64,000 nt of DNA from Pyrenula massariospora (Eukaryota > Ascomycota > Eurotiomycetes > Pyrenulales > Pyrenulaceae): the NCBI GenBank assembly GCA_021030905.1, contig JAGFMI010000011.1, positions 620,001-684,000 on the forward strand, in the 5' to 3' direction. Positions 1 to 12,156 of the stretch are shown in pieces. A program made the position numbers and the translations under genes. How positions within the stretch are numbered: the stretch's first letter is position 1; the number at the start of each line of letters is the position of its first letter. The notes below the pieces were generated by a model. The model saw only the letters and a program-made list of their open reading frames with translations. It was not told the origin of the DNA and ran no database searches.

Positions 1-3000
1 TTCTCGAGACTAACAAGAGGTGACGCGCGCCTAGTCGCGCGAGAAGCTGGCAAAGGCGTTGCCCAATGTCTCCGAGCCCGCCTGCAATTAGATAGGTCGC
101 ATCGCTGCTCAAAATCGTTGGCATACTCTCTGTAAGAACACAGTCTACTTTGCAGTCTTCAGTCACTTCAAGCACGGTGCAAGTACCTACGACATCTTTT
201 TTCGCAGTGCGATTGTCCTCATTAATACTCGACATAGGAAACTGCAGGACAGGATAACAAGGCCTCAATTTCGCTGATTTGAATAGATTCATTGCCTCAC
301 GGAAGAGCTTTGAAGCCTTTTGGGGTCGTTTTTGGGCCCATAGAGCAAGATCGAAGCTGCTGAGGACAGCGCTTCCGCTCTGAAATGCTTCAGACTTGTT
401 CATGTTCGGGTTCAGCGCAGAAGAGTCAAAGCGAATAATTGCTGTAGCTACCTTTGAGAAGTCAAGGAAGCTTACGCAGCGCCCGTCTTCCTTGGTCCAA
501 CAGTCAAGAACAGCATCAATGCCTGCTCCATTCGTGAGATGTCGGATATTCTGTTGAGATATCATATTCGAGGCGAGAAATATTCTATCGCTCGAGAGTT
601 CGTGTCGGGTGCTAAGTGCGCTTTTCTGCTCTTCATCCGTCACAATTGCAAAAATCTCAAAACCTAAGTATTGGCCCAGTTGAATAGCCGCCTGACCGAC
701 AACATCCATAGCGTTCAGCACTACAACAGATTGTCCATGGTCAAGTTCTGCAAGGTGCACCATTGCATAGCAAGCTGCCATGAAAGGGGCTGGTATCGAC
801 GCGGCTGTTGTCAGTGAGATATCCTCAGGTAATTGGCAAACGTTCTCTTTTGTGACTTGAACAGTGTTTGAGAGCAAGTCCCCCGTGATTGCGGAAACCC
901 GATCGCCAATCTTAAACTGAGTAACTTGGGAACCAACACGCGACACGATACCGGCACATTGCGTCAATACTGAAGATCGTGGGATACGCCCGCTTGCCGC
1001 CGCAGACGCAGCGGAGCTAAAATCATGCGCCTCGACAGCAATCTCGACTTTGTTGGAAGCAATCGCAGTGGGTTCACTTGCATCTACACAGAAGGCCGGT
1101 CCCTGTCCCGAACTCAGACCTCGTCTATCATGAAGCTTCAAGCGAACTCCAGGCTGGCTATACAATCGTTTAACCATTTTCGGTATGCCATCGCTCCGCT
1201 GCAATCGTTCGTTGAGTTTAGATTCAGCGTGGATCCGAGGCACTAGAAGTTGTCCATCGCGGTAGATGTACTCTCGCTCTCGCGGCGCGTTGGGCTTCGA
1301 TCGGGGCCAAGTCAACTGCGAGTAGACATGCAACATCGCGTCGAAAAGGGACGATTCTATGACCTCATACAATGGCTCCTGAACGTCCAGTGTCACGAGC
1401 GTCAACTGCTCATTCTCTGCATGGGCGGTGCGGGCAAGTCCTGTTATGGCGGCTTTATCAGGATCAGAAACGTCACGCAGTTCGTTCCGAACGCTTATCC
1501 ATAGAGTACGAATGTTCTTTGAAAGCATATTTACCAGGTCGGAGAAAGCCTTGGGCGATAGTCCTTCCAGCAAAAAGTTGCCGTCGTCAACGACGATATA
1601 TGTAGAACCTTCGTCGAAGGCAGCGGGGACACTAAAAGAAAGTGGAGCTTTGACGTGCCCATTAACGGCCATTGTGCTCATTACTTTGGACATGAATCGA
1701 GTGTGCTCACTGTCGTCTGTTCCAAGCAGCAGGAATATAATCGGTGTATTCGAGGGCAGATCTGATTTTTCCTCCATTTTGCTGAACAGGTTGGGCAGCT
1801 TGATAGTTTTACTTGATGATTTAAACATAGGATCCGGATCCCACACGAGCTCGTAACCAATATTACGGCGCTCGAAGCTCTGATCTGAGGACCCAATACT
1901 CTGAAGCCTAAGGCCACTGACCGAGATACAAGGATCACGGTTCTGTACTTGACTTACCGAGATATTGACATTACTTGAACGCTGATGTTCCGGTGAAAGT
2001 TCAATATCGGCATGTAGAGTGACTGCAGGTTTATTCGGAATTGATGTGGAAATGATGAGTTGCTTGATCGCAGCAGGCACAATCGGTCCTGAGGCATGAA
2101 TCTGGCTATGCAGGATAAGCGAGGAATGCAGAATTGGATCTAGAACCGTCGGATGTATAACATGGGGTTGGATAATCTTTGATGGCATGGAATTCGCGAC
2201 ATTTGGAATCTCAGCTGTGCACGACCCAGTAAGAGTGACGAAATTTAGACTCTTGATGATTGCGAAGTATCGGCCATAGCTGTTTCCGTCTCGCGCAAGC
2301 CTCTCATATAGTTCCCTAGAATCAAGTACATGCTTGTGCTCATGATCCATATTTTCAGTGCAGAACGACCGTAGATTGGAGGATTCGACAGGATGAGAAC
2401 AGAGAGGATTAACATAGGAGACTTGAATCGTCCCGTAGCAATGCTCACACCAGTCGCTCTTAGCCGAAAGGGCATATATTCGAAAAAGCTTTCGCACAGA
2501 GAAGTCGTCGCTGTCTTTGTCTAACATAGAGCCCAGACTGAGTTGAAGTTCAACATGCTCTGGTGAGGGAGGTATCTTTAGAGGTCTCAAAAATACAATA
2601 TCTCTCAGTATTAGGTTTTCAACATGCCTATTGAGCTCATTGGCAAGCTGACGCATTGCTTCAATCGCCATGCAGATGTACGCTGCACCGGGAAAGATTA
2701 CTGTACCGTCGATTATGTGGTCTGAGAGCCAGGGCAGGCGATCAACATTGACCAGATGTCTCCAATGCGGCTCGAGGGGACTACAGCTGACAAGCCGGGT
2801 ACCGAGAAGATCGTGATAAGGATGCTGCCGAAAGCGGAGATCGTGGCTTAAACGTGATTCGTGCCAGAAAGTCTCTGAATGGTCCCAGGGATACGAAGGT
2901 AGACCTCGAAGAAGTTTTGCTGCAGAGAGAGGATTGCTGAAAGTTGTCAATCCACTCAAGTTCATTGATATTCCTATTTCTACCAATTTGCCGATTGTAT

Positions 3001-5836
3001 TCAGCATACAGCGAATGGCGTCTTTCTCTCGGATCAAGGTTGGGATGTATTCGTAGAGGTGACCCCGTTCGCCCTGCATATCTTGCATAATCTGCTGAGT
3101 AGGTGATGCCAGGGCTCGATGGGGACCGATTTCAATCATGACGTCTTTTACCTTCGGTCCTGAACTTTCGCGTAGTATTTGCGCATGGTTTTGTACGGCT
3201 TCGAAGTAGCGTACTGGTGAACCAAGATTCGTCACCCAGTAAGAGGCGCCGAAGTCAGTATTCTTTGCTTCAGCTGTCACAGAGGATACAAAAGTGATGG
3301 GCCTCAACGGGTGACTTTCCTCGAGGCCTTCAAGCAAGTCGGCGTAATCTCTGGAGATCCTGCGCATGTGTTTCGAATGATAGGCTAGGTCGACGTTAAG
3401 CATACGATTTGTAATTGACACTGCATCAAACCTCGATTTTAAGTCAACAACGGCGTCATGATCACCTGACACTGTTATGCTCTTTGGGCTGTTGATGCAT
3501 GCAATGGATATAGTACCAGAGGAGATTTTGGCAATATGAGCCTCACACTCAGACTCACTCAACGCGACCACGAGCATAGCCCCTTTCCGAACTCGTGCAT
3601 TCTCGCAAAGCTTTCCGATCAAACTTCGACAGTATGATGCTCTAATAGCAGCCGCATGGGACAGAAAGCCAGCGCAATACGCAGCAGCCAACTCGCCGGA
3701 TGAATGGCCGATGACATGTTTTGGTCGAAGATTAAATTCTGAAAGCACGTCAACAAGAGCAATCTGCAGAGCAGTAGTGGCCGGTTGGGAGACGTTGCTC
3801 TTCATCAACGAAGAAACTGTCTGCATGGCTGAGATCTCGTGCAATAAATCATGTGTAAATCCAAGGTCATGGAGAAGCTCATTGGATCTTATCATTGACT
3901 TTCTGAAGGTAAAGTTGGAGAGTAGCTCACGGCCCATACCGTGCCATTGTGCACCTTGCCCAGTGAACAAGAAGGTGAGGGTAGTATTCGAGGAAGACTG
4001 CTGGACGTTAGTTGCATGCACATTACTAGTAGCTTGAAGGAATTCAGAATGATCAGCCGCGACAACAATGAGGCGGTTTGACATCAAAGAGCGACGGCAG
4101 GCAAGCGTGTATTCAATATCTTGGATCTGAGTGTCAAACTTGTGAGATTCGCTGGTAGCCCACTTTCTTAGAGTCTGGACGCGGGCGATTACTGAGTCAG
4201 AAGTTTTAGCTGTAATAATAAATATCCTAGCTTTTGCTGTCTCTTCTGAGGCATATTTCTCCATAATCCCACTGCTATTCTGGTCTCTTATGTCGCAATG
4301 CGAGTTTTCACACGTTTCGTTGCTAAGCTCCAGAGTCGGTGCTTGCTCGAGGAGAATATGGGCATTCGTTCCACCGTAGCCAAAGCTATTGACAGCAGCC
4401 CGACGCAGGTTTGAGTTTGAGCTGGGCCACGAAATCTTATTAGTAGGTACCTAACCCCATATCAGATCTCGCTAATCCTAATAGGCTGGACTAGTTACCA
4501 GGATGTTCCATGCTTTGAGATCTATGTCTGCTTTCGGCGTATCGAAGTTAATGTTAGGAGGAATTGTGCTCTTCTCTAAGGCTAGTATGGCTTTGATGAC
4601 TCCTGCAAGACCTGAGCTAGCTTCAAGATGACCAATGTTTGATTTTATGGAGCCAACAAAGGTTTGGTTTCCATTTTCTTTAGCAAAGGTCCCGCTAATA
4701 GCTTGCATCTCGGCAAGGTCACCAGCTACTGTCCCAGTACCATGCGCCTCGATATAGTCGACGGTTCGGGGGTCAATGGACAGGCGGTCATAGAGTTGTC
4801 GATGGAGTGATTCCTGAGCGGCTCGACTTGGATAAGTGATACCCACTGTTTTCCCATCCTGGTTCAAGGCAGAGCCTCGAATAATCGCTCGGATAGAATC
4901 GTTCGCCTTCAAGGCATTTTCAAGTCGCTTTATGATAAGGCAGGTAATACCCTCACCACGCCCGTATCCACTTCCGCGCGAATCAAATGAAAAGGATTTG
5001 CCTTTCTCATTGAGCATACTAGATATAGATATCAGTTTCGAAATGGAAATGGAATTCTATGACAAACTGAAGATTACTCATAGAAATCATGTGTTCTGGA
5101 CTCAAGATAAGATTTACACCCCCAACGATGGCCATGTCAATTTCGTTTAGCTGCAGGCTTTGACAGGCTTGATGCAAGGCGACTAGACTTCCGGAGCAAC
5201 CTAAGCGTGTCAGCGATGGATTGGCCGTCGAATCGAAGGAGAGCTCTGACCCGTGTCCATAGTCATGGACGGTCCCCGAAGATCAAAGACGTATGAGAGC
5301 CTATTCGAGACAATAGCATCTCCAGATCCTGTGATATGATATTGAGGGACATCTTCAAGATCTTTCCAGACACTGCGGTCGTAGTCTCGCGTAAACGTAG
5401 CGACATATACACCGGTTGGTGATCCTCGAAGGTCTTCGAGCTTCAGGCCAGCGTCCTCAAGTGCCTCAAAGGTTATCTCGAGTAGGAGCCTCTGCTGAGG
5501 ATCCATTGCACGGGCTTCATTGGAAGAAATTCCAAAGAACCCTGCGTCAAAACTCGCGACATCTTGCGCTAGAAAATGTCCGCCTCGATGATTATGAGAC
5601 CCCTTGGCTTCTGGGTCAGGATGATAGAAGGCCTCCTCGTTGAATCGGTCTTTGGGTACAGAGCTCCATCCACTGCGGCGTTCCTCAAGCAAAGCCCAGA
5701 GGCTGTCAGTGCTGGAAATGTCCGGCGGAAGGCGGCAGCCAACGCCGATGACGGCAATTGGGACAGGCTCTTCGCGCGCTGTTGGAGTTAGCATTGATTC
5801 TTTCACATACTGACAGAAATCAAATGGACGAACCAA
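1..5836 (-). CDS. Highly reducing type I polyketide synthase (3' end outside window)
   Basis: Builds a reduced polyketide chain from malonyl units. Exons on the minus strand are 5836-5251, 5200-5068, 5018-4499 and 4450 to the window edge; all joins keep frame and about 1896 residues are visible. Domains in order: KS (active-site Cys about residue 197 split by intron 1, then EAHGTGT and NIGHLEAS histidines near 332 and 372); AT (GQGAQ near 573, GHSSGEL near 662); DH (LSDHIIDG near 988, HPTVLDP near 1182); a linker of about 230 residues with no methyltransferase; ER (about 1500-1830); start of KR (AGGLGDIGQ near 1871). The ACP must lie beyond base 1. The ER glycine loop reads NAMDVVGQAA instead of the usual AAxGGVGQAA, so ER activity is doubtful. 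The first ATG was chosen because KS follows about 25 residues later; a second in-frame ATG lies 14 residues downstream. Class assignment is sure; product is unknown. Confidence 0.95.
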
Positions 5837-6761
5837 CGGACAAAATACTTATGCTACGATCGAAGACTCATGTACGTCTAGGGCAATCACCCCTGTCGCA
5901 TCTCTTGTTCAGCTGTGAAGTTTCTTCGCTTCGAATCAACCTAAACAGTCTTAAGACTCATGAAAAATACTTGCCGGGCTGCTACTGTACTTCATGCAGG
6001 CAATGCGCATGTGATTTTCCGGTAAGTAGATGCGACAGCCGGCAAGTTGAATCCTGCATGCACATAAGCAGCCACTCCAGCTTCCACACCAGCGTTTTCT
6101 GCCGTGCGCACAAGCTCTTCCCGCAGTCGAATCTTTGCCTATCCCGCGCTAGCACACCGGGATAAATAGGCTCAAAGACCTCATCGCGCATGACTCAGCA
6201 AAGATTGCCGGCTTATGGATAATGGAAAAGTACACAAGCTATTTACTGATCAGCCCCATTCGATGCAAGCATGTGTATAGACCCGCTTCAATGTGGAACA
6301 ATACCAGCGTAGAGAATGCTCCAACTAAGCAGCCTTTAAACCTGTAGGTTAGATCCGGGTTGATCATCTACTATCCCTGTTTGACCACAAACCTTGATGA
6401 TTAGCTGTGTATATCTCAAAGCTATCAGATAATCTGAAATGTCAAGACGGGAGAGCTATCTCATGCTATTTAGAAAGGAGAAGGGGAAGGTGGGGGCTCC
6501 CTTGAGCGAAAAATGGATATACGTCATACAGTCCCCCATGCTGACATCTCTCGACGCCACTTTTTCAAATCCTTTTCGCTTGACGGTGTGCTTATAGCAG
6601 CAAGTATATGTACTTTAAAGTCCATACTGTATGCGCAACGATGTGGTACGGTTTAGCAAAGCGAAGGAACAAGCACTGGCTACCTAATAGCCGAGTATAT
6701 GCATTCGCTGTACATATCTACAATCAATCATTGCTGATACAGTATTTTTTACCCGTTAAAA
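5837..6761. promoter_or_regulatory. Divergent promoter region between PKS and hydrolase
   Basis: This 925-base stretch separates two genes that point away from each other, so it must hold both promoters. Short open frames here look like chance. I see no clear TATA box or palindromic zinc-cluster site that I could defend. Confidence 0.5.
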
Positions 6762-8183
6762 ATGTCGTGGGTCAGGTTACAGAGCCTTGTCTTCACCGCG
6801 CTTTTACCATTCAATTCGCTTCTTTTCTTGGCAACATTCGCCGTTCAGGACAACCTATTTACATTGCATTCGTTAGCAACGTTTTCAATTACTATTCGGA
6901 CAGCCATGGCACAGTCACTTACCGACAAAATCACCAATGCAGTGGCATTTGAGAAGTCAAATCGCGCTCATGGGGATATCCGTGAGTTACCTTTCTACAA
7001 CGTTCCAGAGAACACGGTCAATGCCGAGGCTGGCATGCTCTTAAAACTGGAAGAAGAGACCGACACAAATCTCTACACCATCCCCCCAAGTCTTGCAATG
7101 TCACGCTTCATTTACCAGTCCAAGAACTCGAGCGGCTCCCTAATCCCTGTTTCCGCATACATCCTGTGGCCATACACTGCTGCGCCGTATCATGGCGGGC
7201 TTCCCGCAGTCATCTGGGCTCATGGTACAAGCGGGGTCTCTGCTCAGTGCGCACCATCGAATATCCGAAATCTATGGCATCACTTCCAAGTACCATATCA
7301 ACTGGCCCTGGCGGGCTACGTCGTGGTTGCCACTGATTATGCGGGGCTAGGTGTCGAACGTGATGCACTGGGTAACTTCATCGTTCATGAATATCTCAAC
7401 TCTGTCGCTCAAGGAAATGACGTTATCTATTCAGTCCCTGCAGCTCAAAAAGCTTTCCCGGAGCTCTCAAAAGAATTTGTTCTCATTGGTTCCTCCGAGG
7501 GAGGCGGGGCCGTTTGGAATGCGGCACAAAACCTTGCCACAAATCCTATGACTGGCTACCTGGGAACTGTCAGTCTGTCGCCTGTCACCAGCGTTCTCAA
7601 TCTGCCGCCAGACGAGCCAATCATTGGTCTGCTAGCTGTCAATATGGTTCCTGGTATTGAAGCCATATTTCCTGACTTCAACCGTGCCAGCATACTCGAG
7701 ACGAAAGGTCTGCAAAGCCTTGATACCTACACAAGCCTTCAGGGCTGTAACACTGTCCTATTCCAGCTATCGACCGGCAACGACATTCTCAAACCTGACT
7801 GGCGAGAGGACACTTATGTCAAGCAATGGCAGAGCCTTACTGCGAACGGAGGAAAACCTGTTGCAGGGCCAATGCTTATCATTCAAGGAGAGACAGATCC
7901 GATTGTACATGCTGATACCACCACGGCGGCCGTAAATGACACGGCAGAGAAATTCCCCAACACGTCCATCGAGTATGTCATCCTTCCTAACGTCACACAC
8001 GGACCAGCAATGCATGCAGGTCAAAGGCTGTACATAGATTGGATAGCCGCGCGATTTGCAAATCAGCCCACAATTGCCGGCCTTCAGAGTCGTATTGCTA
8101 AGCCTGTGCGTCCTGCATCAGCCCTACAGCCTGAGACGAACTTTTTTCTGGCACTTGAAACAGAGCCCTGGCAAGCGACATAA
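6762..8183 (+). CDS. LIP-family secretory lipase-like alpha/beta hydrolase
   Basis: Single-exon gene for 473 residues of an alpha/beta hydrolase resembling fungal secretory lipases (LIP family). The nucleophile elbow is GSSEGGGA (about residue 245). Likely catalytic Asp is in GETDPIVH and His in NVTHGP near the C terminus. An oxyanion-type WAHGTSG motif lies near residue 152. The N terminus is hydrophobic and could be a signal or anchor; however, an in-frame ATG at 6906 in a better context (GCCATGG) would remove most of it, so location is uncertain. The gene is divergent from the PKS and followed by an MFS gene, so a role in polyketide release or ester editing is possible but only inferred from position. 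It could equally be an independent extracellular lipase. Confidence 0.85.
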   Translation: MSWVRLQSLVFTALLPFNSLLFLATFAVQDNLFTLHSLATFSITIRTAMAQSLTDKITNAVAFEKSNRAHGDIRELPFYNVPENTVNAEAGMLLKLEEETDTNLYTIPPSLAMSRFIYQSKNSSGSLIPVSAYILWPYTAAPYHGGLPAVIWAHGTSGVSAQCAPSNIRNLWHHFQVPYQLALAGYVVVATDYAGLGVERDALGNFIVHEYLNSVAQGNDVIYSVPAAQKAFPELSKEFVLIGSSEGGGAVWNAAQNLATNPMTGYLGTVSLSPVTSVLNLPPDEPIIGLLAVNMVPGIEAIFPDFNRASILETKGLQSLDTYTSLQGCNTVLFQLSTGNDILKPDWREDTYVKQWQSLTANGGKPVAGPMLIIQGETDPIVHADTTTAAVNDTAEKFPNTSIEYVILPNVTHGPAMHAGQRLYIDWIAARFANQPTIAGLQSRIAKPVRPASALQPETNFFLALETEPWQAT

Positions 8184-8930
8184 GTAGAGAAATTTGATAG
8201 CATAGAGAAGCTTTGATCGTTGTAGGAAGAGATTCCTTAATCCTGATGGAAAAGAGATAGGATGGGATTTCGAGACAGGTTGCCCGGTAGAGGCAGCGGA
8301 GGGGAAGTGGTTAGCTGAGACAGCCTCAGGAGTAAGCGGCGTGGCGATTCTCGTCCACTAGCATAGACAAGGGTCTCAAAAGCATAGACTTCGGATTCCT
8401 CTACTTCTGATAGGTTATTTGCCCGGAACCTTACGGGCGTATTTAGTTGTATCTCTCGTGCGGAACCTGCGAAATGGGTAGGAGGAGTTTCATGGCAGGA
8501 GTATGATGCGCGAGCACTAGTAGGCCCATGCCTTGAGAAGCTTAATTGCCACGGTTTGGGCAGGACCTTGACTAGATACAAACTTGAATAAGACGTAGTT
8601 GCTAAACACGTGAAACCGTGTCCACAGCAGGTTGGGGAAGATACGTTGTAGGACCCCTTCCGGCTAAAATGCGGGATAGGCGGTGCCACCACTTTTGTCC
8701 CCCAACCTCGACATGAAGCATTGAAAGCATGCAAGGAAACATGCCTTGATCCCTTTCCGCCGACAATCAAAATCAGACCCAGAGTAATGTTCTTCGCAAG
8801 CGCCTCTGGCAATTAGGTTCAGCTGCTATCTTGGACCTGTATATGTCATCAACCTGATGAATATTCACAATTGAGCACAATTACACGGCTGGGTGGCTAG
8901 AGCATCAAATGGAATTACTGCTGACGGCAA
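8184..8930. other. Intergenic region, hydrolase to MFS
   Basis: Holds the 3' end of the hydrolase and the promoter of the MFS gene. A 191-codon open frame on the minus strand (8237-8812) shows no recognisable domain and is not called as a gene. Confidence 0.5.
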
Positions 8931-10788
8931 ATGCCCAAGAGCATTTTGATTCATCTCAGAAGGATATTACAGTCAAGAATGGCAAATCCCTCAAGTGATG
9001 CTGGAAATGTCCGACATTCACCAGACACCGAACAAGCAATATGCTCAGGTCAAGAAAAGGCGGAAGGCGGAAATGCTTCAGACGAAATCGAATACCCACA
9101 TGGCATCCGTCTTATATTTATATCACTAGGAATGATGAGCGTAGTCCTCATGGTGGCTCTGGATAACTACATTCTGGGTAGGTATGACCCATACAACTCT
9201 ACCTTTTACACGAAGCTCTCTACTGATAGGTTTCTAGCAACTGCAATTCCAAGGATCACGACTCAGTTCAACAGTCTCCCCCAAACAGCATGGTACGCAA
9301 GCTCCTACTTCCTCACACAGATGGCATTGCAGCCAATATTCGGCCAGCTCTATTCCACTTTCTCGATCAAGCTCGTCTACATCTTCGCCATTGCAGTTTT
9401 TGAGATCGGGTCCTTGCTATGTGCGACGGCTAATTCATCTGTCATGCTCATTGTTGGCCGTCTCATAGCCGGTATTGGCGGGGGTGGGCTCTACGTAGGA
9501 ACTCTAACGCTAATGGGTCATGCTGTGAGCATAGACAAGAGACCGCTGTACATATCGTTGGTGACAAGTATGTTCGGGGTTGCTTCGGTAGCTGGTCCGC
9601 TTTTGGGAGGCGTCTTTACGGCTTCTAGGAAGCTTACTTGGCGGTGGTGCTTCTGGATCAATCTCCGTGAGCGTTATGACGTCTTCTAAGGATATTGCTA
9701 AACTAAACGTACTGACATGAAGTTTCCTAGCCATCGGCCTTGTAGCCTTTGTCCTAATCACGATATTCTACAAACCTCCCTTGCAGAAGCCTGTGATCAA
9801 ATCATCCCTCTACACCAGACTAGCTCGTTTCGACATTACTGGAGCTTTCCTCCTGCTGGCCGCTTTTGTATGTCTTCTATTAGCTTTACAATGGGCTGGA
9901 GTGAGCTACAAATGGAGCAACACTCATGTGTGGGGCTGCTTCCTGGGTTTCGCTCTCATGCTTCTTGCATTCTTCATCCTTCAGACTCGCCGCCAAGAAC
10001 AGTGAGTTTTATCCCTTCAAGCTCTCCTAAAGAGTGTTATGTCAACAACCTTTCATAGTGCAAGCATTCCTCTCCCACTCCTCCGTCAGCAAACGGTCGC
10101 AGCAGCATCGGTCTTCATGCTCCACATCCAAACAATCGTTGGCGTCCTAATCTACTATCTCCCGTTCTACTTCCAAGCAGTCCGAGCCCTCGAACCTACC
10201 GCTTCCGGCATCGCTAACCTTCCTTTCCTTATGACCTCTCTCTTCGCCCCCATACTCAGTGGAGTCGCGGTATCCAGCATTGGACACTACGTTCCCTTCA
10301 TGTGGACTGGCTCGGTCCTTGCAACCGTCGGTACCGGCCTCCTCACCACCTTGACCCGCACAACTCCACAAGCGAACAACATCGGCTACCAGATTCTCGC
10401 CGGCCTCGGTGCGGGAATGTGCAACCAGCTACCCTTCACAGCCGTGCAGTATGTCTTGCCACCAAACGAAATGATCCAGGGGAGTGCAATCGTGAGCTTC
10501 TGCAACAGTCTGGGGCCAGTGTTGGGTATCAGCATCGCGCAAGCCATCTTTGCGAACGTGCTCAAAAGCCGCTTGGGCCACGTTCAGGGCGTCGATGCGA
10601 TCAGAATCGTTAGGGCGGGACCGACCGCTCTCGACAGCATGGTGCCATCAGCCGTCTTGGGACGAGTTAGGGATGCCTTTGATGAAGCGCTGACGCGGGC
10701 GTGGATAGTTAGCATTGTTGGCGGAGGCATCGCATTCTTCGCGAGTCTGGGGATGCAGCATGGTAATATCAGGGAGAAGAAGGAATAA
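8931..10788 (+). CDS. MFS transporter, DHA2 / 14-TM drug efflux type
   Basis: Proton-driven exporter of the plasma membrane. Exons 8931-9177, 9238-9666, 9731-10001 and 10059-10788 join in frame to 558 residues, a usual length for fungal DHA2 transporters. Family signatures: LDNYILATAIPRIT across the first intron (TM1 motif), QTAWYASSYFL (TM2), GRLIAGIGGGG (TM4) and the antiporter motif C GVASVAGPLLGG in TM5. The second half has hydrophobic segments such as LLLAAFVCLLLALQWAGV and a TM near the C terminus. The N-terminal 55 residues are polar and cytosolic. A second ATG lies 16 codons downstream. Position next to a PKS and hydrolase suggests export of, or self-protection against, the cluster product; that is inference. 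Confidence 0.92.
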
Positions 10789-11097
10789 CTCTTTAAAATT
10801 AGCCAAAAATGGTATGCGCATCAATATAGACGTCTGTATATTATACGTGGTTGCATGAGCAGGCGGTTTAGCAGAGCCGTATACCGAGACGGGCGCCAAA
10901 AGTACCTACTCGCGATACTTCCGCCTGGGTCGGCGAGTACCGTCTAATCAATCAAGTTGCTGTTTCAATTTCCCTTAGGAACTGTCAGTTGATGTTAGCC
11001 CTTGTAATAGATTACCATGCGCTGATCAATCGCAATAGCACCCCTAAATGAGAACCTTCACTCATAGCCAGGGGCAAGCTTTAGGCACCCTCCAGGG

Positions 11098-11399
11098 ATG
11101 CCATCCTTCAAGCTCTTTGTTGCTGCTGCAGCTGTAGCGGTTGGTTCGTCCCAAACACTATCGAATGCTTGCTTAGAACTGGTGCTGGGGGCTCACATCA
11201 CGCAACAGTGACCCGCATCGCCTCTCCTGCACCTCGGCGTCATCGCAGCAGCGGAGTGCCCGCATCGGGCAAGTACGTGTTCCACAGAGATGTGCCGCTT
11301 ATCGGGCACCGGATCAAGCGTCTCGTTCAGCTCACGATGTCAGTGCCGCTAGCATCCTGGGAAAGCGAAATGCAGGAGATGGCCTTCCCGAAATTGTGA
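11098..11399 (+). CDS. Tentative small secreted protein
   Basis: An ATG at 11098 opens a signal-peptide-like stretch (MPSFKLFVAAAAVAV). A candidate intron 11144-11208 (GTTCGT...CAACAG) joins it in frame to 11209-11399, giving 78 residues rich in Arg, Ser and Pro with no recognised domain. Without splicing the frame stops after 37 residues. The 5' splice site is not a strong one and no homologue is recognised, so this may be chance or a decayed gene. Confidence 0.18.
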
Positions 11400-12084
11400 G
11401 CATTTACTCCATCTGGATCGACCTCAACATCGGCAAGATGCGATCTAGAGGCGAAGAAAAAAAGGAAATTAGCGTCAGTCATGAGCCTCATCACACGGGA
11501 CATTTACACTGGCATCTTGAGGTATTCATAATATACATATGACGTACAGGAATGGGTGATGGCGCAATGAACTTGGATTTCTGTCAAAGAGCCGCTGAAC
11601 GAACTTGTATTTGATAGCCATATAGTATATTGTTCCTCACGGCCAATCAACCCAGCCAAAGCCTAGCTTTACTGACACCCGCGTTTCATTATCGCGATCT
11701 TTTACGGATATCTCAGATCAGAGTCCGGCATACCAAATCGAGGTTTCAGTAATTTCGATCGCTATGACATTCGTAGGACACGATTGTGTGATGTTATATA
11801 TTTTGAACCAGGACTGCCTGGATATGGACGAGGATGCCGGCAAGGGTGCAGCCCGTAAGCACTAGTCAGTCACGGCTGCCACCGGCCTAAAGAAAGAGCC
11901 GCACTCTTAAGGGTTCGCCGATGCGCAGAACACTCCGTTTCAGGCATGAAAAGGTTTGAAAAGGGCTTTTTTATTGTTGTATTTCAGGCTCATATGTTCT
12001 ATGAAAAAAAAATGGCTGTGCTATAATGATGACCGAGATGATAATACCAAGCTGACAGCCACGAAGGTGCCCAAATTTCCTCCG

Positions 12085-12156
12085 GTGTGCGGCGTTTCCT
12101 GCCAGGCTGCTGCTCAGACTTCCAGCCCATGCACGCCTACCTGGTCAAATCGATGA
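12085..12156 (+). pseudogene. Possible CFEM-domain remnant
   Basis: The plus-strand frame reads PPVCGVSCQAAAQTSSPC, which fits the opening CxxxC...C spacing of CFEM domains. The frame then stops and I could not follow the rest of a CFEM domain. Fungal rhodopsin-like 7TM proteins such as the one at 12633 often carry an N-terminal CFEM domain, so this may be its eroded or mis-spliced front part. Confidence 0.2.

Noticed and set aside
8237-8812. 191-codon open frame on the minus strand
   Set aside because: No domain, odd composition (many Ser, Pro, His and Cys without pattern), no start context; likely chance in the 3' region of the hydrolase.
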